NCBI RefSeq assembly: GCF_030272615.1
Contig: NC_081410.1
Coordinates: 121,024,640 to 121,088,639, forward strand
Source of the DNA: Cryptomeria japonica
Lineage: Eukaryota > Streptophyta > Pinopsida > Cupressales > Cupressaceae
Direction: 5' to 3'
Length of the DNA: 64,000 nucleotides
Translations under genes and position numbers: made by a program
The notes under the pieces: model-generated
The model's database searches: none
Told to the model about the DNA's origin: nothing
The model's input: the letters and a program-made list of their open reading frames with translations, nothing else
In this document: positions 55,603 through 64,000 of the stretch, piece by piece
Layout: each line of letters begins with the position of its first letter
Position numbering within the stretch: the stretch's first letter is position 1

Positions 55603-55614
55603 ATCTCCCCCTTT
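55603..55614 (-). other. Polypurine tract, array H, LTR 2
   Basis: Minus strand AAAGGGGGAGAT. Confidence 0.88.
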
Positions 55615-55859
55615 GACATTGATGGCAACATATGATGTGAAAAACATTAAATGACAAAGAAATCAATATCTCTCTCATAATACTCTCTCCCCCTTAAACA
55701 TCAATTACAAAGGTACATATTTGCACCACAAAACACAAAAATTACTCACAAAACTGACTTACTAACTACTCCCCCTGAGTAACAGCCTCCACACATAAAT
55801 CCAGATCACAAGATATGATTGTGAAATGCACCGGATCGATGCATACTAATGCATCTTAG

Positions 55860-56287
55860 TTCTAATCAGGAGGGGCAATCACCCTTGACTTCTCTCTAAG
55901 ATACTCAAAATTGTCTTTAGGCAAAGGCTTTGTGAAAATGTCTGCAATCTATTCCTTTGTAGACACATACTCCAATCTGAGTTCCTTCTCATTTACCTTG
56001 TCTCTCAAAAAGTGAAACTTGATTGATATATGCTTAGTCTTGGAATGCAACACCTGATTCTTAGAAATGTATATTAGACTTGAATTGTCACAATAGATAG
56101 CAATAGGCTCATCATACACTACTCTGATATCCTTCAACATCTGCTTCATCCATACTACCTGAGTACAATTGTTAATAACATCAATATATTCTGCCTATAC
56201 AGTAGATAAATAAACTGAATTCTGCTTTTTGCTCAACCAAGAAACCAACCTTTTTTCCCAAGAAAAATGTACCACCACTAATACTCT
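55860..56287 (-). pseudogene. RNase H fragment at right end of array H
   Basis: Minus strand YCDNSSLIYISKNQVLHSKTK and upstream to SISGGTFFLGKK; cut at 56287 in the SGG motif, then joined to the host exon-like segment. Confidence 0.88.
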
Positions 56288-56437
56288 TGATCATTATGTC
56301 AAGGTGACCAAGAGCCAACATACTCACGAAGTTTGAGAAGAGAAAGGATATTGAAATAGAAGATTTGTGCAAGCTGCATTATGAAGAACTCATCCACGCA
56401 ATGGGAAGATTATTCAAGAAAGAATTTCATAATGCAT
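56287..56437 (+). pseudogene. Host exon-like segment, right copy
   Basis: Plus frame after GTCAAGG: PRANILTKFEKRKDIEIEDL, CKLHYEELIHAMGRLFKKEF, HNAF, stop TAG. The first 80 bp repeat 44923-45004. No family recognised; could be a gene or transposase remnant. Confidence 0.5.
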
Positions 56438-56625
56438 TTTAGATATCTAGTCATTTTATTGTAGTTGGAATAAAAAGGAAAACATATGTCTTAAGTCGCA
56501 TTAAGGAATGACCTTGTAATTTGTTGGAGATTTATTTATTTCTCTACTCATTAAAATATTGAGGCTTCCACTAGGCTTATAGTGCACATGCCTATTTTGG
56601 CCTCACTCAGCTAAAACACACACAC

Positions 56626-56688
<63 letters not shown>

Positions 56689-57350
56689 ATAATAATATGG
56701 ATATATACAAATCAATGAGGGATGGATCTACAGATGCAACTCAATGAGATTAGTTAGAGCTAACTGGACTTAGGAGTTAAGCAGAGTTTCCTCTTCCCTT
56801 ATGGAGTTATGAGCTTTTGAATCCTATGCAATAAATAAGAACTTAACAGAGGCAATGTAATTATCGAAAATACTATAAATGAAGAGACTTTCATATTAAT
56901 ATTGATTTAAAAATACTGTGTTCACATGCATTAAGAGGACCGAACCTCTTTTGTATTTGTTTTTGCGCAAGCTCCACTTCGAACGATGATCCTTACCTTG
57001 TCAACAAAGTTGGTTTTCAGAAAGCCTGCAAATGATTGGTAATTGTTTATGCATTTAGACACTTTTCAAGTCAAAAAAATGGGTAATGAGTTTAGAAGAA
57101 ACTCATTTGACCTAAATCTGCAACCATAATGCAAACTATGTTCCACACCTCTTGCAACTACTAGTCAATCCTTTCTGACATGAGGAAAGAAAAAGAACTA
57201 TTTGCAACACTGCTAAAATACAGAGGCCACAACAGATAAATACAGATGAACATTCTAGAGGGGGCAAATTAATACCGCCAACAACTGCACAAAAAATGGA
57301 TATGTATGCATTAGTACAAATAATAATATTCATGTTGTCCTTTCCAATAA
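56438..57350. other. Intergenic stretch
   Basis: Apart from the (CA)n tract I see no supported feature. A 65-codon minus-strand frame at 57136-57333 is not convincing. Confidence 0.4.
56616..56684. repeat. (CA)n microsatellite
   Basis: About 34 CA units with a single CG interruption at 56629-56630. Confidence 0.98.
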
Positions 57351-57612
57351 TGGGACCTAGACTCTAATAGAATACAAATACGAGAGGCCATTTCCTGTAC
57401 GATGTCCTGTATAAACAATAAAATGCATTCAAGACATACAAAAATGTAAAAAATAGAAATAAATATGAGAGTTGTATGTTGATATTTACTGTCACCTATA
57501 CTTTAATAGAATACAGATGCCAGAGGCCATTTTCTGTACATTGTCCTCTACAAACAATTCAATACATTGAAGGAATACATAATTGTCAAAAATAGAAATA
57601 AATATACATTGA
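57351..57612. repeat. Direct repeat of about 125 bp
   Basis: Units near 57365-57472 and 57500-57607 share AATAGAATACA, GAGGCCATTT, CTGTAC.TTGTCCT and AAAAATAGAAATAAATAT. Confidence 0.8.
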
Positions 57613-57967
57613 ATAAAATGACATTTCTTAGGGATACATATCTCATGCCATAATATTTTATTGAGATTTTGGTATAATTTATTTACATTTTGGTACATTT
57701 CACTGAACAAAATAAGATTTCCTTAGATTCTTATCATTTTGGATTGTTGTAAATAAATAAAATATTAGACCATTTAACAAAAATAAAAATACATTTTTAT
57801 AGATCAATAAGAAAAAAGATAAATAGTGTTATTCAAATTTTAATAAAACGTGCCCTAAACAAAACTATACAAATAAATATGAATGTTTCAAAATACTCCA
57901 ATATGATTGGTTAGCCTCAAAGAACTAATGCATCCAATAAATGCATTAATAATTCAACTAATAAGTC

Positions 57968-58075
57968 CAAGGGGTTGAGCTTAACTGGTTAACTCTTGGC
58001 CTTCCATAGAATGGGGAAGGACATAATAATAATAATAATTCAAAATACTTATTACCTATCAAAAAAATAAAAATA
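57968..58075 (+). repeat. Possible SINE remnant
   Basis: GGGTTGAGCTTAACTGGTTAA resembles a tRNA A-box; the B-box is absent and the segment ends in (AAT)n and A-rich DNA. Consistent with an internally deleted tRNA-derived SINE; weak evidence. Confidence 0.35.
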
Positions 58076-58189
58076 ATCCAACTAATAAAATAGAAATATA
58101 TACAAATAAATTAAAAAATAAAAATAAAAAATGAAATTAGATCACATGGCTCCAAAACAATGCTATACACTTTTTAAAAAGAGCCTCCA

Positions 58190-58477
58190 CGATGCTACAT
58201 GGAGTTTCGTCAATCGGACTTCAAAAAATTTTGTGGAACAATTTTATTGTTAACCCATTTTTTCTTTCTATTTCTAAAATTCCAAATCTCCTCTGGTGGT
58301 ATTCGACCTCCGTAGTTAAGCTCGTCACTCTGGCCTTATTTTTATTTCTTCACATGCCCATTTTCTGTTATATCTGTCTCAGAAATCGGCCTAGCGATCC
58401 AAATCAGTGTTTGCTTAATATTTTTACCATTGTTTGTCTTGGAAGACGTAGTTGAAAGTTAGTCAAGCTAAGAAGAA
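58190..58477 (+). promoter_or_regulatory. 5' flank and 5' UTR of the SR-protein gene
   Basis: Position directly upstream of the start codon makes this the promoter/5'UTR. Pyrimidine-rich stretches (58255-58290) are present, but I cannot assign a TATA box or transcription start. The start context AAGAAATGGC is good for plants. Confidence 0.5.
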
Positions 58478-58566
58478 ATGGCTCGCATATACGTGGGGAA
58501 TTTGGATCCCCGTGTAACCGAGCGGGAGCTGGAGGATGAGTTTAGAGTATTTGGTGTACTGCGCAG
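58478..58566 (+). CDS. RSZ22: SR splicing factor RSZ21/RSZ22, exon 1
   Basis: Encodes 29 residues plus two bases: MARIYVGNLDPRVTERELED then EFRVFGVLR. This is the start of the RRM of plant 9G8/SRSF7-type SR proteins, with the RNP2 motif IYVGNL and beta1-alpha1 of the domain. These proteins bind exonic enhancers and recruit the U1/U2 machinery in nuclear speckles through a C-terminal RS domain, preceded by one CCHC zinc knuckle. The exon ends CGC-AG before GTGGGT, a good donor in phase 2, so the next exon should complete a Ser codon, as at the equivalent site in the family. Exon 2 (VWVAR...GYAF-like) was looked for on the plus strand to 64000 and not found. Base composition is GC-richer than the surroundings. 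Confidence 0.9.
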
Positions 58567-59977
58567 GTGGGTTTTTCTCTCTTCTTTCCGTAACACAGTG
58601 ATTTTACCAATGTTTAAGCTCTTATTTAGGGTTTCTAGGGTTTTATGGATTGTTTTTGAATAAATATTTTTTCTTTTTCCTTTTTTTTTTTTCTCTTCAA
58701 ATTTGAGGCCTTTGACTGTGTACCGAGTATAATGCAGCATGAGTAAAGATCCCATGTCGATCGATATACCGCCAATTTTCCTTGCTATTCATTGCGTTCA
58801 CCTTTAACGTTAGGGTTATGTTATTATCGTAGTTGATGTGAGCGTGTCCGTAGGGTAGCTGGCTAGATGGTGAATGCATGTGTAATCCACAATGAATGTG
58901 AGACACTTGAAGATGGAGGGAGATAGGCTCGTGAACCTCGAAACAATTTAAGGTAAATAAATGAAACAATTCCCTTCACGAACCCTTGTATAAGAGGATC
59001 TCATACACGATTAATTGTCTCACTGCACAGAGACCTCGAAAAGTACCTTTACCTTTACCTTTTCTGGTGATCATAGATCAAAGGGATAGCGAGGTATAAT
59101 ACAAAAGAGATGACCCCTTTCGAGAATTATAGGAAGATTTTGCTTGTTTTAAAAGGCGATCGTTTTAAAATTATTTTCCTTTAAATGTATTTAAATAAGA
59201 TTTTTCTAGCTTTCTTTAGTTGTAATGTCCTTGACGAAACCCCCTTTCTCTGAAATATTGTAGATTGTAACATGAGATTTCAAAACTTTTACATTAATTG
59301 CTATCATTGTATATTCCCTCATGGAATAACCTTTCCTTTTTACTAAGAGGAAAAATGTATTTTCAGCTCTGTTCCACAAATTCTACTTTTTGAAGGGTGA
59401 GAGGATCACAGGAATGCAAACAGTATATATATATATATTTCTAAAATCCTAAGAGTGTCATGTAAATAGGATAATGCCACAGGGCAGGGATGGAAAACTG
59501 AAGGTTGGAGATGCGTACCTGTTGAATCTATGTGTTTTGTAAATAATATAAGGTGCAAACAAACGTCTTGCTGTAAATTGGTACACTTCCACATGCCCTG
59601 GAGGGGGGTAGCTACACCCCAAACAGTGGATCTACTATAATCAGACAAGCAATATGGCTGCAGTCTTGCAGATAGAAAAGACCGAGAACTGTATTATCTG
59701 GCATTCTGCTGTAATGGCTTGCTGTCCCCATTGACTACCAATTGTTAATGTCAGAGAAGCTAACCTACTTTTTCCATGTATTCAAGCTTCCTTCCATTTT
59801 GTATTTATGCAAACAACTTTTAAAGATCTGATTCTTAGTGGTTGTTGCTTAAATATTGAGTTTTCCCTGGATTTCTGAAATCACCCACACCCCCTGGTCA
59901 ATATAGTTTTGATCAGAATGGCAAGAGAATTCCTGGTTTGTAGTTATGTTGGTGGAGCCTCAACAATCTCTACTTAC

Positions 59978-60215
59978 ATAGTTCCTTGGTCCTCCAAGAC
60001 AGTTTCGTTTAGAATCTTGAGAATGAAGCTAGAAATTTCTCAATATGACTGGGTGATTCAAATAATTTGGTGATATTTTTCCTCTGCTTAGTTCCTTGGT
60101 CCTCCAACATGGTGCCGTTTAGATTCTTCATTGTTGAGAATTAAGCTTGAAAGTTTTTGATTTGACTGGTTCATTCAAAGAATATGGTGAGATTCCTCAA
60201 TGACTTTATTCTTCT
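59978..60215. repeat. Degenerate 115-bp tandem repeat
   Basis: Two units starting TTCCTTGGTCCTCCAA (59981 and 60091), sharing TTTAGA.TCTT, GAGAAT.AAGCT.GAAA and GTGA(T/G)ATT. Confidence 0.85.
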
Positions 60216-60284
60216 GGGTATCAAAATGACTTCATTTGTGCCTTAATGTTTGACATATTGGAGCATTTTTTGTGAAGCTGTGAA

Positions 60285-60588
60285 CATGGCATTCCACTTT
60301 TGCATAGTCAGAGTTGAGTCTATAAACAACCAAACCCTGAAATTATTTTCACAGGTTGGTCTTTGGGACAAGTCTAGTTCCATGCAAGTACTGTCAAAAT
60401 TGGTTACAATTTTGTGGCTAGACCTTGATACATGTACATGGCATTCCACTTTTGCATAGTCAGAGTTGAGTCTATAAACAACCAAACCCTGAAATTATTT
60501 TCACAGGTTGGTCTTTGGGACAAGTCTAGTTCCATGCAAGTACTGTCAAAATTGGTTACAATTTTGTGGCTAGACCTTGATACATGTA
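60285..60588. repeat. Exact 152-bp tandem duplication
   Basis: Units 60285-60436 and 60437-60588, identical as far as I can read. Each contains TTTTCACAGGTTGG, a splice-acceptor-like site. Confidence 0.97.
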
Positions 60589-61119
60589 CAAGCTACCCTA
60601 CCTGTTAGTTGTTGCCAATTAAATATGGAGAAATTTTCATCCATAAGTGGAGTGGATCATTAGGCAGCTAAATCTATTTTGAAGACGACTGGTATGGAAA
60701 AGAAGCACAGTTAAAATAAATAGTTGGAGTGATTTTTATAACTAGGCTTTTTTCTTGATCTTTTCAAATTTCATTATGATATTCAAATCAAACAATAAAG
60801 AAGCCTGAAGAGCATTTATAAAGGGGAGCATTTCCATCCAAACAAAGTCCATCTGGAGGCAATAAATCCAGAGGGCCTAATATAAGATACTGAAGGCTTA
60901 CTTGCACTGACATATTCAATCCATGACAATTTTAGACCTGAAATTAGAGAGATTATTTTATGTTTAGATTTTGTTTCCCTTCATCTTAGTAGAAGGAAAA
61001 GAATGCGGAAACTGTCCAAAAGGAATGAAAAGTTCATTGCAAAGATGGCTTCAAAGAGGTAGAAGCCAGGATGTAGAGTGCTTTGGTAAAAGGGAGAATG
61101 GTTGTAGTTGTAGGGAAAG

Positions 61120-61860
61120 TGTCACACCCCTGCCAGGAAATATTCTCACACTGTCTTTAGAAAGAAAATAAAAATGCCAATGCTCAGAAAATTGTCTTAT
61201 TTATAAGGCTTTACAGTTTTCTGTGATTTAGGTTAAAGGACTAATGTATAAAGCAGCAGTTTGTATGATTAAATACTAATTGCCCAAGTCAGGCAGTGCT
61301 ATAATTAAAGTCTATATTAGACAGCAATTAGCATGTTAAATTATTAATATAAAGAAAACGTCAAAAGGCAGCGATTTTATCACATTGAAGTACAGCAATC
61401 TAAAGTCAGCATTGATGCATAAACTTGTGTATATACAGTGATCCATATAGAAGACAACAAAATAACTATAAGTTAAGGCATATTTTAAAGATTTGCGTGT
61501 TAAAAGAGAATTGATTTGTGCTTATATTAATATGTGTGTTATTAATCATTGATGGGGAGCTTACACTTAGACAGTGATTTAAATAAGTTAAACAGCAGCT
61601 TTTTATTACTGAAGGGGCAACGATCAGTTATAAGAAGCACCACTTTTGGGAGGGTTGTGATTGTGAAAGGACATAACCCTCCATTACTGATTGAGGGATA
61701 TATATAGCAGATCGGCACTCAAAGGAAACCATCAAAGAGATCAGATCATATATAAAAATCTGCAATCAGTAAACAGTAGACTGGTAATCCAGCAAGCAAT
61801 TGGTATGCAATATGGATGGATGATATATATTAATGAGTTTATTAATCTATTTATATTTCC
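61120..61860 (+). mobile_element. Possible LTR fragment
   Basis: Starts TGTCACACCCCTGCC, a common plant LTR start, and has a TATA-like GGGATATATATAGCAG at 61695-61710 with GAGG/CCTC arms around it. No clear end, partner LTR or target duplication. Confidence 0.3.
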
Positions 61861-61879
61861 ATAATTAGTAAAATTATTT

Positions 61880-61963
61880 ATTTATTGCCTTACAAGCAAT
61901 GATAGGTGGAATTGAATGAAATATGATAGGGAGAGGCAGAAGACCGGTTCCCAAAATCTAAGC
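61880..61963. repeat. Tandem host repeat, copy 1, left part
   Basis: Continues at 63240 after the hAT element; matches about 63438-63500 of copy 2 (GAGAG...GGTTCC, AAGCACACC). Its last eight bases ATCTAAGC are the target duplication. Confidence 0.75.
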
Positions 61964-62374
61964 CAAAGAAACGGGACTCAGACTCGGCTCGGACTCGGCA
62001 AGGCCGACTTGGACTCGGACTCGGGACTCGGCGTCAGACTCGGCTTTAGACTTGGTTGGACTCGGGAAAGTGAAAAACTCAAGAAATTTAGAGATTTTTT
62101 AAGATTTAAAACTTGTTTCAGGCACCCTTTATTGAATACACCTTAAAGACACAATAACATCATCAAACTCGGCTCATTTGATTACATACACAAGTATACA
62201 TCAATCACATAAGCATAAACGCAAATTGTAGCTGAAGGAAATAACAAACATAGATATATAAATATTGTCAAATGTATACAATATTACAAAACTCATGGAA
62301 TAAAAAATCCATGTCATCATATGATTATCATCAAATGTTTCATACAAATACCAAAGGTAAATACAACTACAAGC

Positions 62375-62668
62375 CTATGGCTCAGAGGAGCCTGCACCCT
62401 CCGGTTCCAGCCCCCTGTGAAGGCGTCTAAGGTAGGTCCTGGATGATTCGACAACCATAGCTGCTCCTCATGACACCATGCCATGCTCACCAACATTAGG
62501 AACATCCGTGTCACTATCCGCCTCTGAATCTCCTGTATGTGCTCGTGCTCTCCGCTCCTCCTCTGCCATGGCTACAGTCTCAACCTCTATATCTACCCGG
62601 TCGATCCAATCAGTGTCAGACTTGGAGCTTAAATTTTCCCTACTTATATTGATGCAGTTTCCCCCCAT
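62375..62668 (-). pseudogene. C-terminal remnant of hAT-type transposase (tentative)
   Basis: Minus strand: WIDRVDIEVETVAMAEEERR, then an acidic DSEADSDTDVP stretch, GEHGMVS, a TGA at 62470-62468, and ESSRTYLRRLHRG to a TAG at 62377-62375. An acidic Ser/Asp-rich tail inside a hAT element suggests the transposase C-terminus, but there is no catalytic or dimerisation motif, so the family call rests on context. Confidence 0.45.
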
Positions 62669-62731
62669 ATTTTTTGACGGGGGTTTGGGGGCAGCGCCCC
62701 CAAGGTGGGGTCAAGGGGCAGCACGCCTTGC

Positions 62732-62976
62732 GCGCTCCCTGTCGCGATACAGGGCGGGGTCGAGGGGCAGCACCCCGCGAGGCCAAAAAAACTTATTATT
62801 TAATAAAGGTGTCAGACCCTAATTTTTCTCATTCTCAGGCGCTCCCTGTCGCGATATAGGGCGGGGTCGAGGGGCAGCGCCCTGCGAGGCCAAAAAAACT
62901 TATTATTTAATAAAGGTGTCAGGTGTTATTTTTCTATTGGCTGACATGTTGTAACCCTAATTTTTCTCATTCTCAG
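62732..62976. repeat. GC-rich tandem repeat inside hAT element I
   Basis: Units 62732-62838 (107 bp) and 62839-62976 (138 bp), both from GCGCTCCCTGTCGCGATA to TTCTCATTCTCAG. The second has 31 extra bases after GGTGTCAG. CpG-rich parts contain GGGGTCGAGGGGCAGC; a related piece (GGGGCAGCGCCCCCAAG) lies at 62688-62704. Confidence 0.9.
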
Positions 62977-63239
62977 GCGAAGGTTGTAGTGAACAAAGAC
63001 AATACCATTCATTTAAAAAGAACTTTTTAAAATGTATTTTTTTTGTCATTTTACTAACCCAACTAGAAGCCGAGTTTGGGGCTTGGGACTCGTCGAGTTT
63101 GGCGAGTTTGAGCCAAACTCGCCAACTTGGCAAGTCTGGCGAGTTTGCTTGCTAGACTCGGACAAGTCCGAGTCCTAGAGACTCGACGAGTATGACTCGG
63201 ACTCGGACTCGCTGAGTTTAGGCGAGTCCCGTTTCTATG

Positions 63240-63420
63240 ATTGAGCACACCGCCCCTTTGTTGGATGGACGGGAGTTCCTTCCACTTGTGGGCCAATGGG
63301 TTGAATTGTCTTGGTTGGATGTTCCATGCACTTGGGCTTAGTTGTGATGAACAGTCTCCGGGTGTCCTCTCATGCTTTTCCTTCCAATCCCTACTATTGT
63401 TCGATGTTGGAACTGAAACT
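63240..63420. repeat. Tandem host repeat, copy 1, right part
   Basis: GTTGGATGGACG, CACTTGTGGGCCAA, TGTCTTGGTTGGA and GGGCTTAGTTGTGATGAACA are shared with 63507-63650. Confidence 0.85.
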
Positions 63421-63424
63421 ATAA

Positions 63425-63655
63425 AATAAAAGCAATCATGTATGGGTTAGAAAGGAGATATGGAAGGGAGAGCTAGTAGGCTGGTTCCACAATATAAGCA
63501 CACCACCCATGTTGGATGGACGAGAGTTCCTACCACTTGTGGGCCAAGGGTTCAAATTGTCTTGGTTGGACGTTCCATGCTCTTGGGCTTAGTTGTGATG
63601 AACAATCTCCGGGTGCCCTATCATGCGTTCCCTTCCAATCCCTACTATAATTGAT
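63425..63655. repeat. Tandem host repeat, copy 2, without hAT insertion
   Basis: Continuous across the site where copy 1 holds the hAT element (GGTTCCACAATATAAGCACACC at 63483-63504). Frames here are not convincing genes. Confidence 0.88.
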
Positions 63656-64000
63656 TGTTAGGAATTGTAGAATGAATCCAAATAGGAGACATTTTCTATC
63701 CTTTTTTTTGAATTTTAATTGCTTATTTACTTAGAAGTTCAATAGTTACTAAATGATTTAATTATAGAATATTAATTGTAAACAAATTATGTTGTTGGAA
63801 TTGTTACTTTGGGCAAAAACCAGGTATACCCCATCAAGGGACATTACAGAAAGAACTTGGCCCTCTTCCCTTGTGTAATATGGGAAACTAAACTACCATT
63901 GAATAATGATCTTTTTTGCCAAATTTCACTTGTTGAAATGTTGTAAAGTGCACAATTGATGGCAATCTTTTCAAACTATTTCATGAGTATCTGGCAAATT
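63656..64000. other. AT-rich stretch to window end
   Basis: No feature recognised. Confidence 0.4.

Larger units (their letters stand above)
49995..56287 (-). mobile_element. Copia array H: LTR-pol-LTR-pol, minus strand
   Basis: Two same-orientation LTRs (49995-51382 and 54226-55602), each followed on its right by a polypurine tract and pol C-terminal sequence, and on its left by a primer-site remnant (GATACCAAA or AATACCAAA). Between them lies one partial pol; right of the second LTR only an RNase H piece remains, ending at 56287. gag is absent. This tandem pattern is expected from unequal recombination between neighbouring copies, followed by deletions. Confidence 0.85.
61964..63239 (-). 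mobile_element. Non-autonomous hAT element I
   Basis: 1276 bp with 16-bp terminal inverted repeats CA(A/T)AGAAACGGGACTC, one mismatch between ends. 8-bp target duplication ATCTAAGC on the left, AT-TGAGC on the right (one gap, one change); the empty paralogue reads ATATAAGC. Dense subterminal (GG)ACTCGG words lie at both ends (61974-62060 and 63065-63230), typical of hAT transposase binding regions. Only a C-terminal transposase remnant remains inside. The strand given is that of the remnant. Confidence 0.82.
58567..64000 (+). other. Presumed first intron of the SR-protein gene (5' part)
   Basis: Begins GTGGGTTTTTCTC. At least 5.4 kb without exon 2. Holds duplications and a hAT element listed separately. 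If exon 2 is absent from the genome downstream, the locus would instead be a truncated gene; the intact start and donor favour a long intron. Confidence 0.6.

Noticed and set aside
57136-57333. Membrane-protein gene on the minus strand
   Set aside because: 65 hydrophobic and Cys-rich codons without start context, neighbours or known motif.
61120-61860. Confident full LTR element
   Set aside because: Only a start motif and a TATA-like site; no matching end or target duplication, so kept as a low-confidence feature only.
62478-62822. 114-codon plus-strand Ser-rich ORF
   Set aside because: Runs antisense to the hAT remnant and into the GC-rich repeat; no domain.

Overview
The window is a piece of a large, repeat-rich plant nuclear genome, most likely a gymnosperm. 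This is inferred from nested Ty1/copia and Ty3/gypsy LTR retrotransposons, LTRs of 0.9-1.7 kb, decayed gene fragments between them, and the first exon of an SR splicing-factor gene (RSZ21/RSZ22 type) whose second exon is not found in the remaining 5.4 kb. I see no bacterial-style operon, CRISPR array, rRNA or intact tRNA gene. Apart from that exon, everything recognisable is a mobile element, a decayed host-gene fragment or simple repeat.

Layout. (1) 1-8885: copia element A, plus strand, cut by the left window edge, decayed. (2) 8886-31501: element B, a minus-strand gypsy element of Tat/Ogre type. Its 3' LTR is split by A and by C. Its order read on the minus strand is 5' LTR (30311-31501), PBS, about 3.3 kb repeat-rich leader, gag, protease, G-patch-like segment, RT, RNase H, second archaeal-type RNase H, integrase, PPT, 3' LTR. 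(3) 9044-15039: copia element C, minus strand, inside B's LTR. Its two 886-bp LTRs differ at one base, it has a perfect 5-bp target duplication, and its 1347-codon frame is broken only by one TAG. (4) 19850-22059: element D, a TG...CA unit with a 5-bp target duplication, inserted between RT and RNase H of B. (5) 31502-36278: host sequence with decayed coding exons; B is inserted into one of them. (6) 36284-44862: copia element E, plus strand, with both LTRs and a target duplication, itself carrying a solo LTR (F, 40220-41720) at the start of RT. (7) 45005-56287: a scrambled cluster of related copia pieces. A plus-strand half element (G) carries a 333-bp TRIM in its LTR and a captured host-gene 3' end in its protease region, and it abuts a minus-strand LTR-pol-LTR-pol array (H). 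An 80-bp host segment flanks the cluster on both sides. (8) 56288-58477: AT-rich intergenic DNA, a (CA)n tract, and the 5' flank of the SR gene. (9) 58478-64000: SR-gene exon 1 and a long presumed intron with an exact 152-bp tandem duplication and a 1.28-kb non-autonomous hAT element (I), whose unoccupied target survives as a tandem paralogue about 0.2 kb away.

Relative order inferred from nesting: B entered a host gene first; A, D and then C entered B, with C by far the youngest; F entered E; the TRIM entered G. All domain names come from motifs visible in translation, not from database searches.
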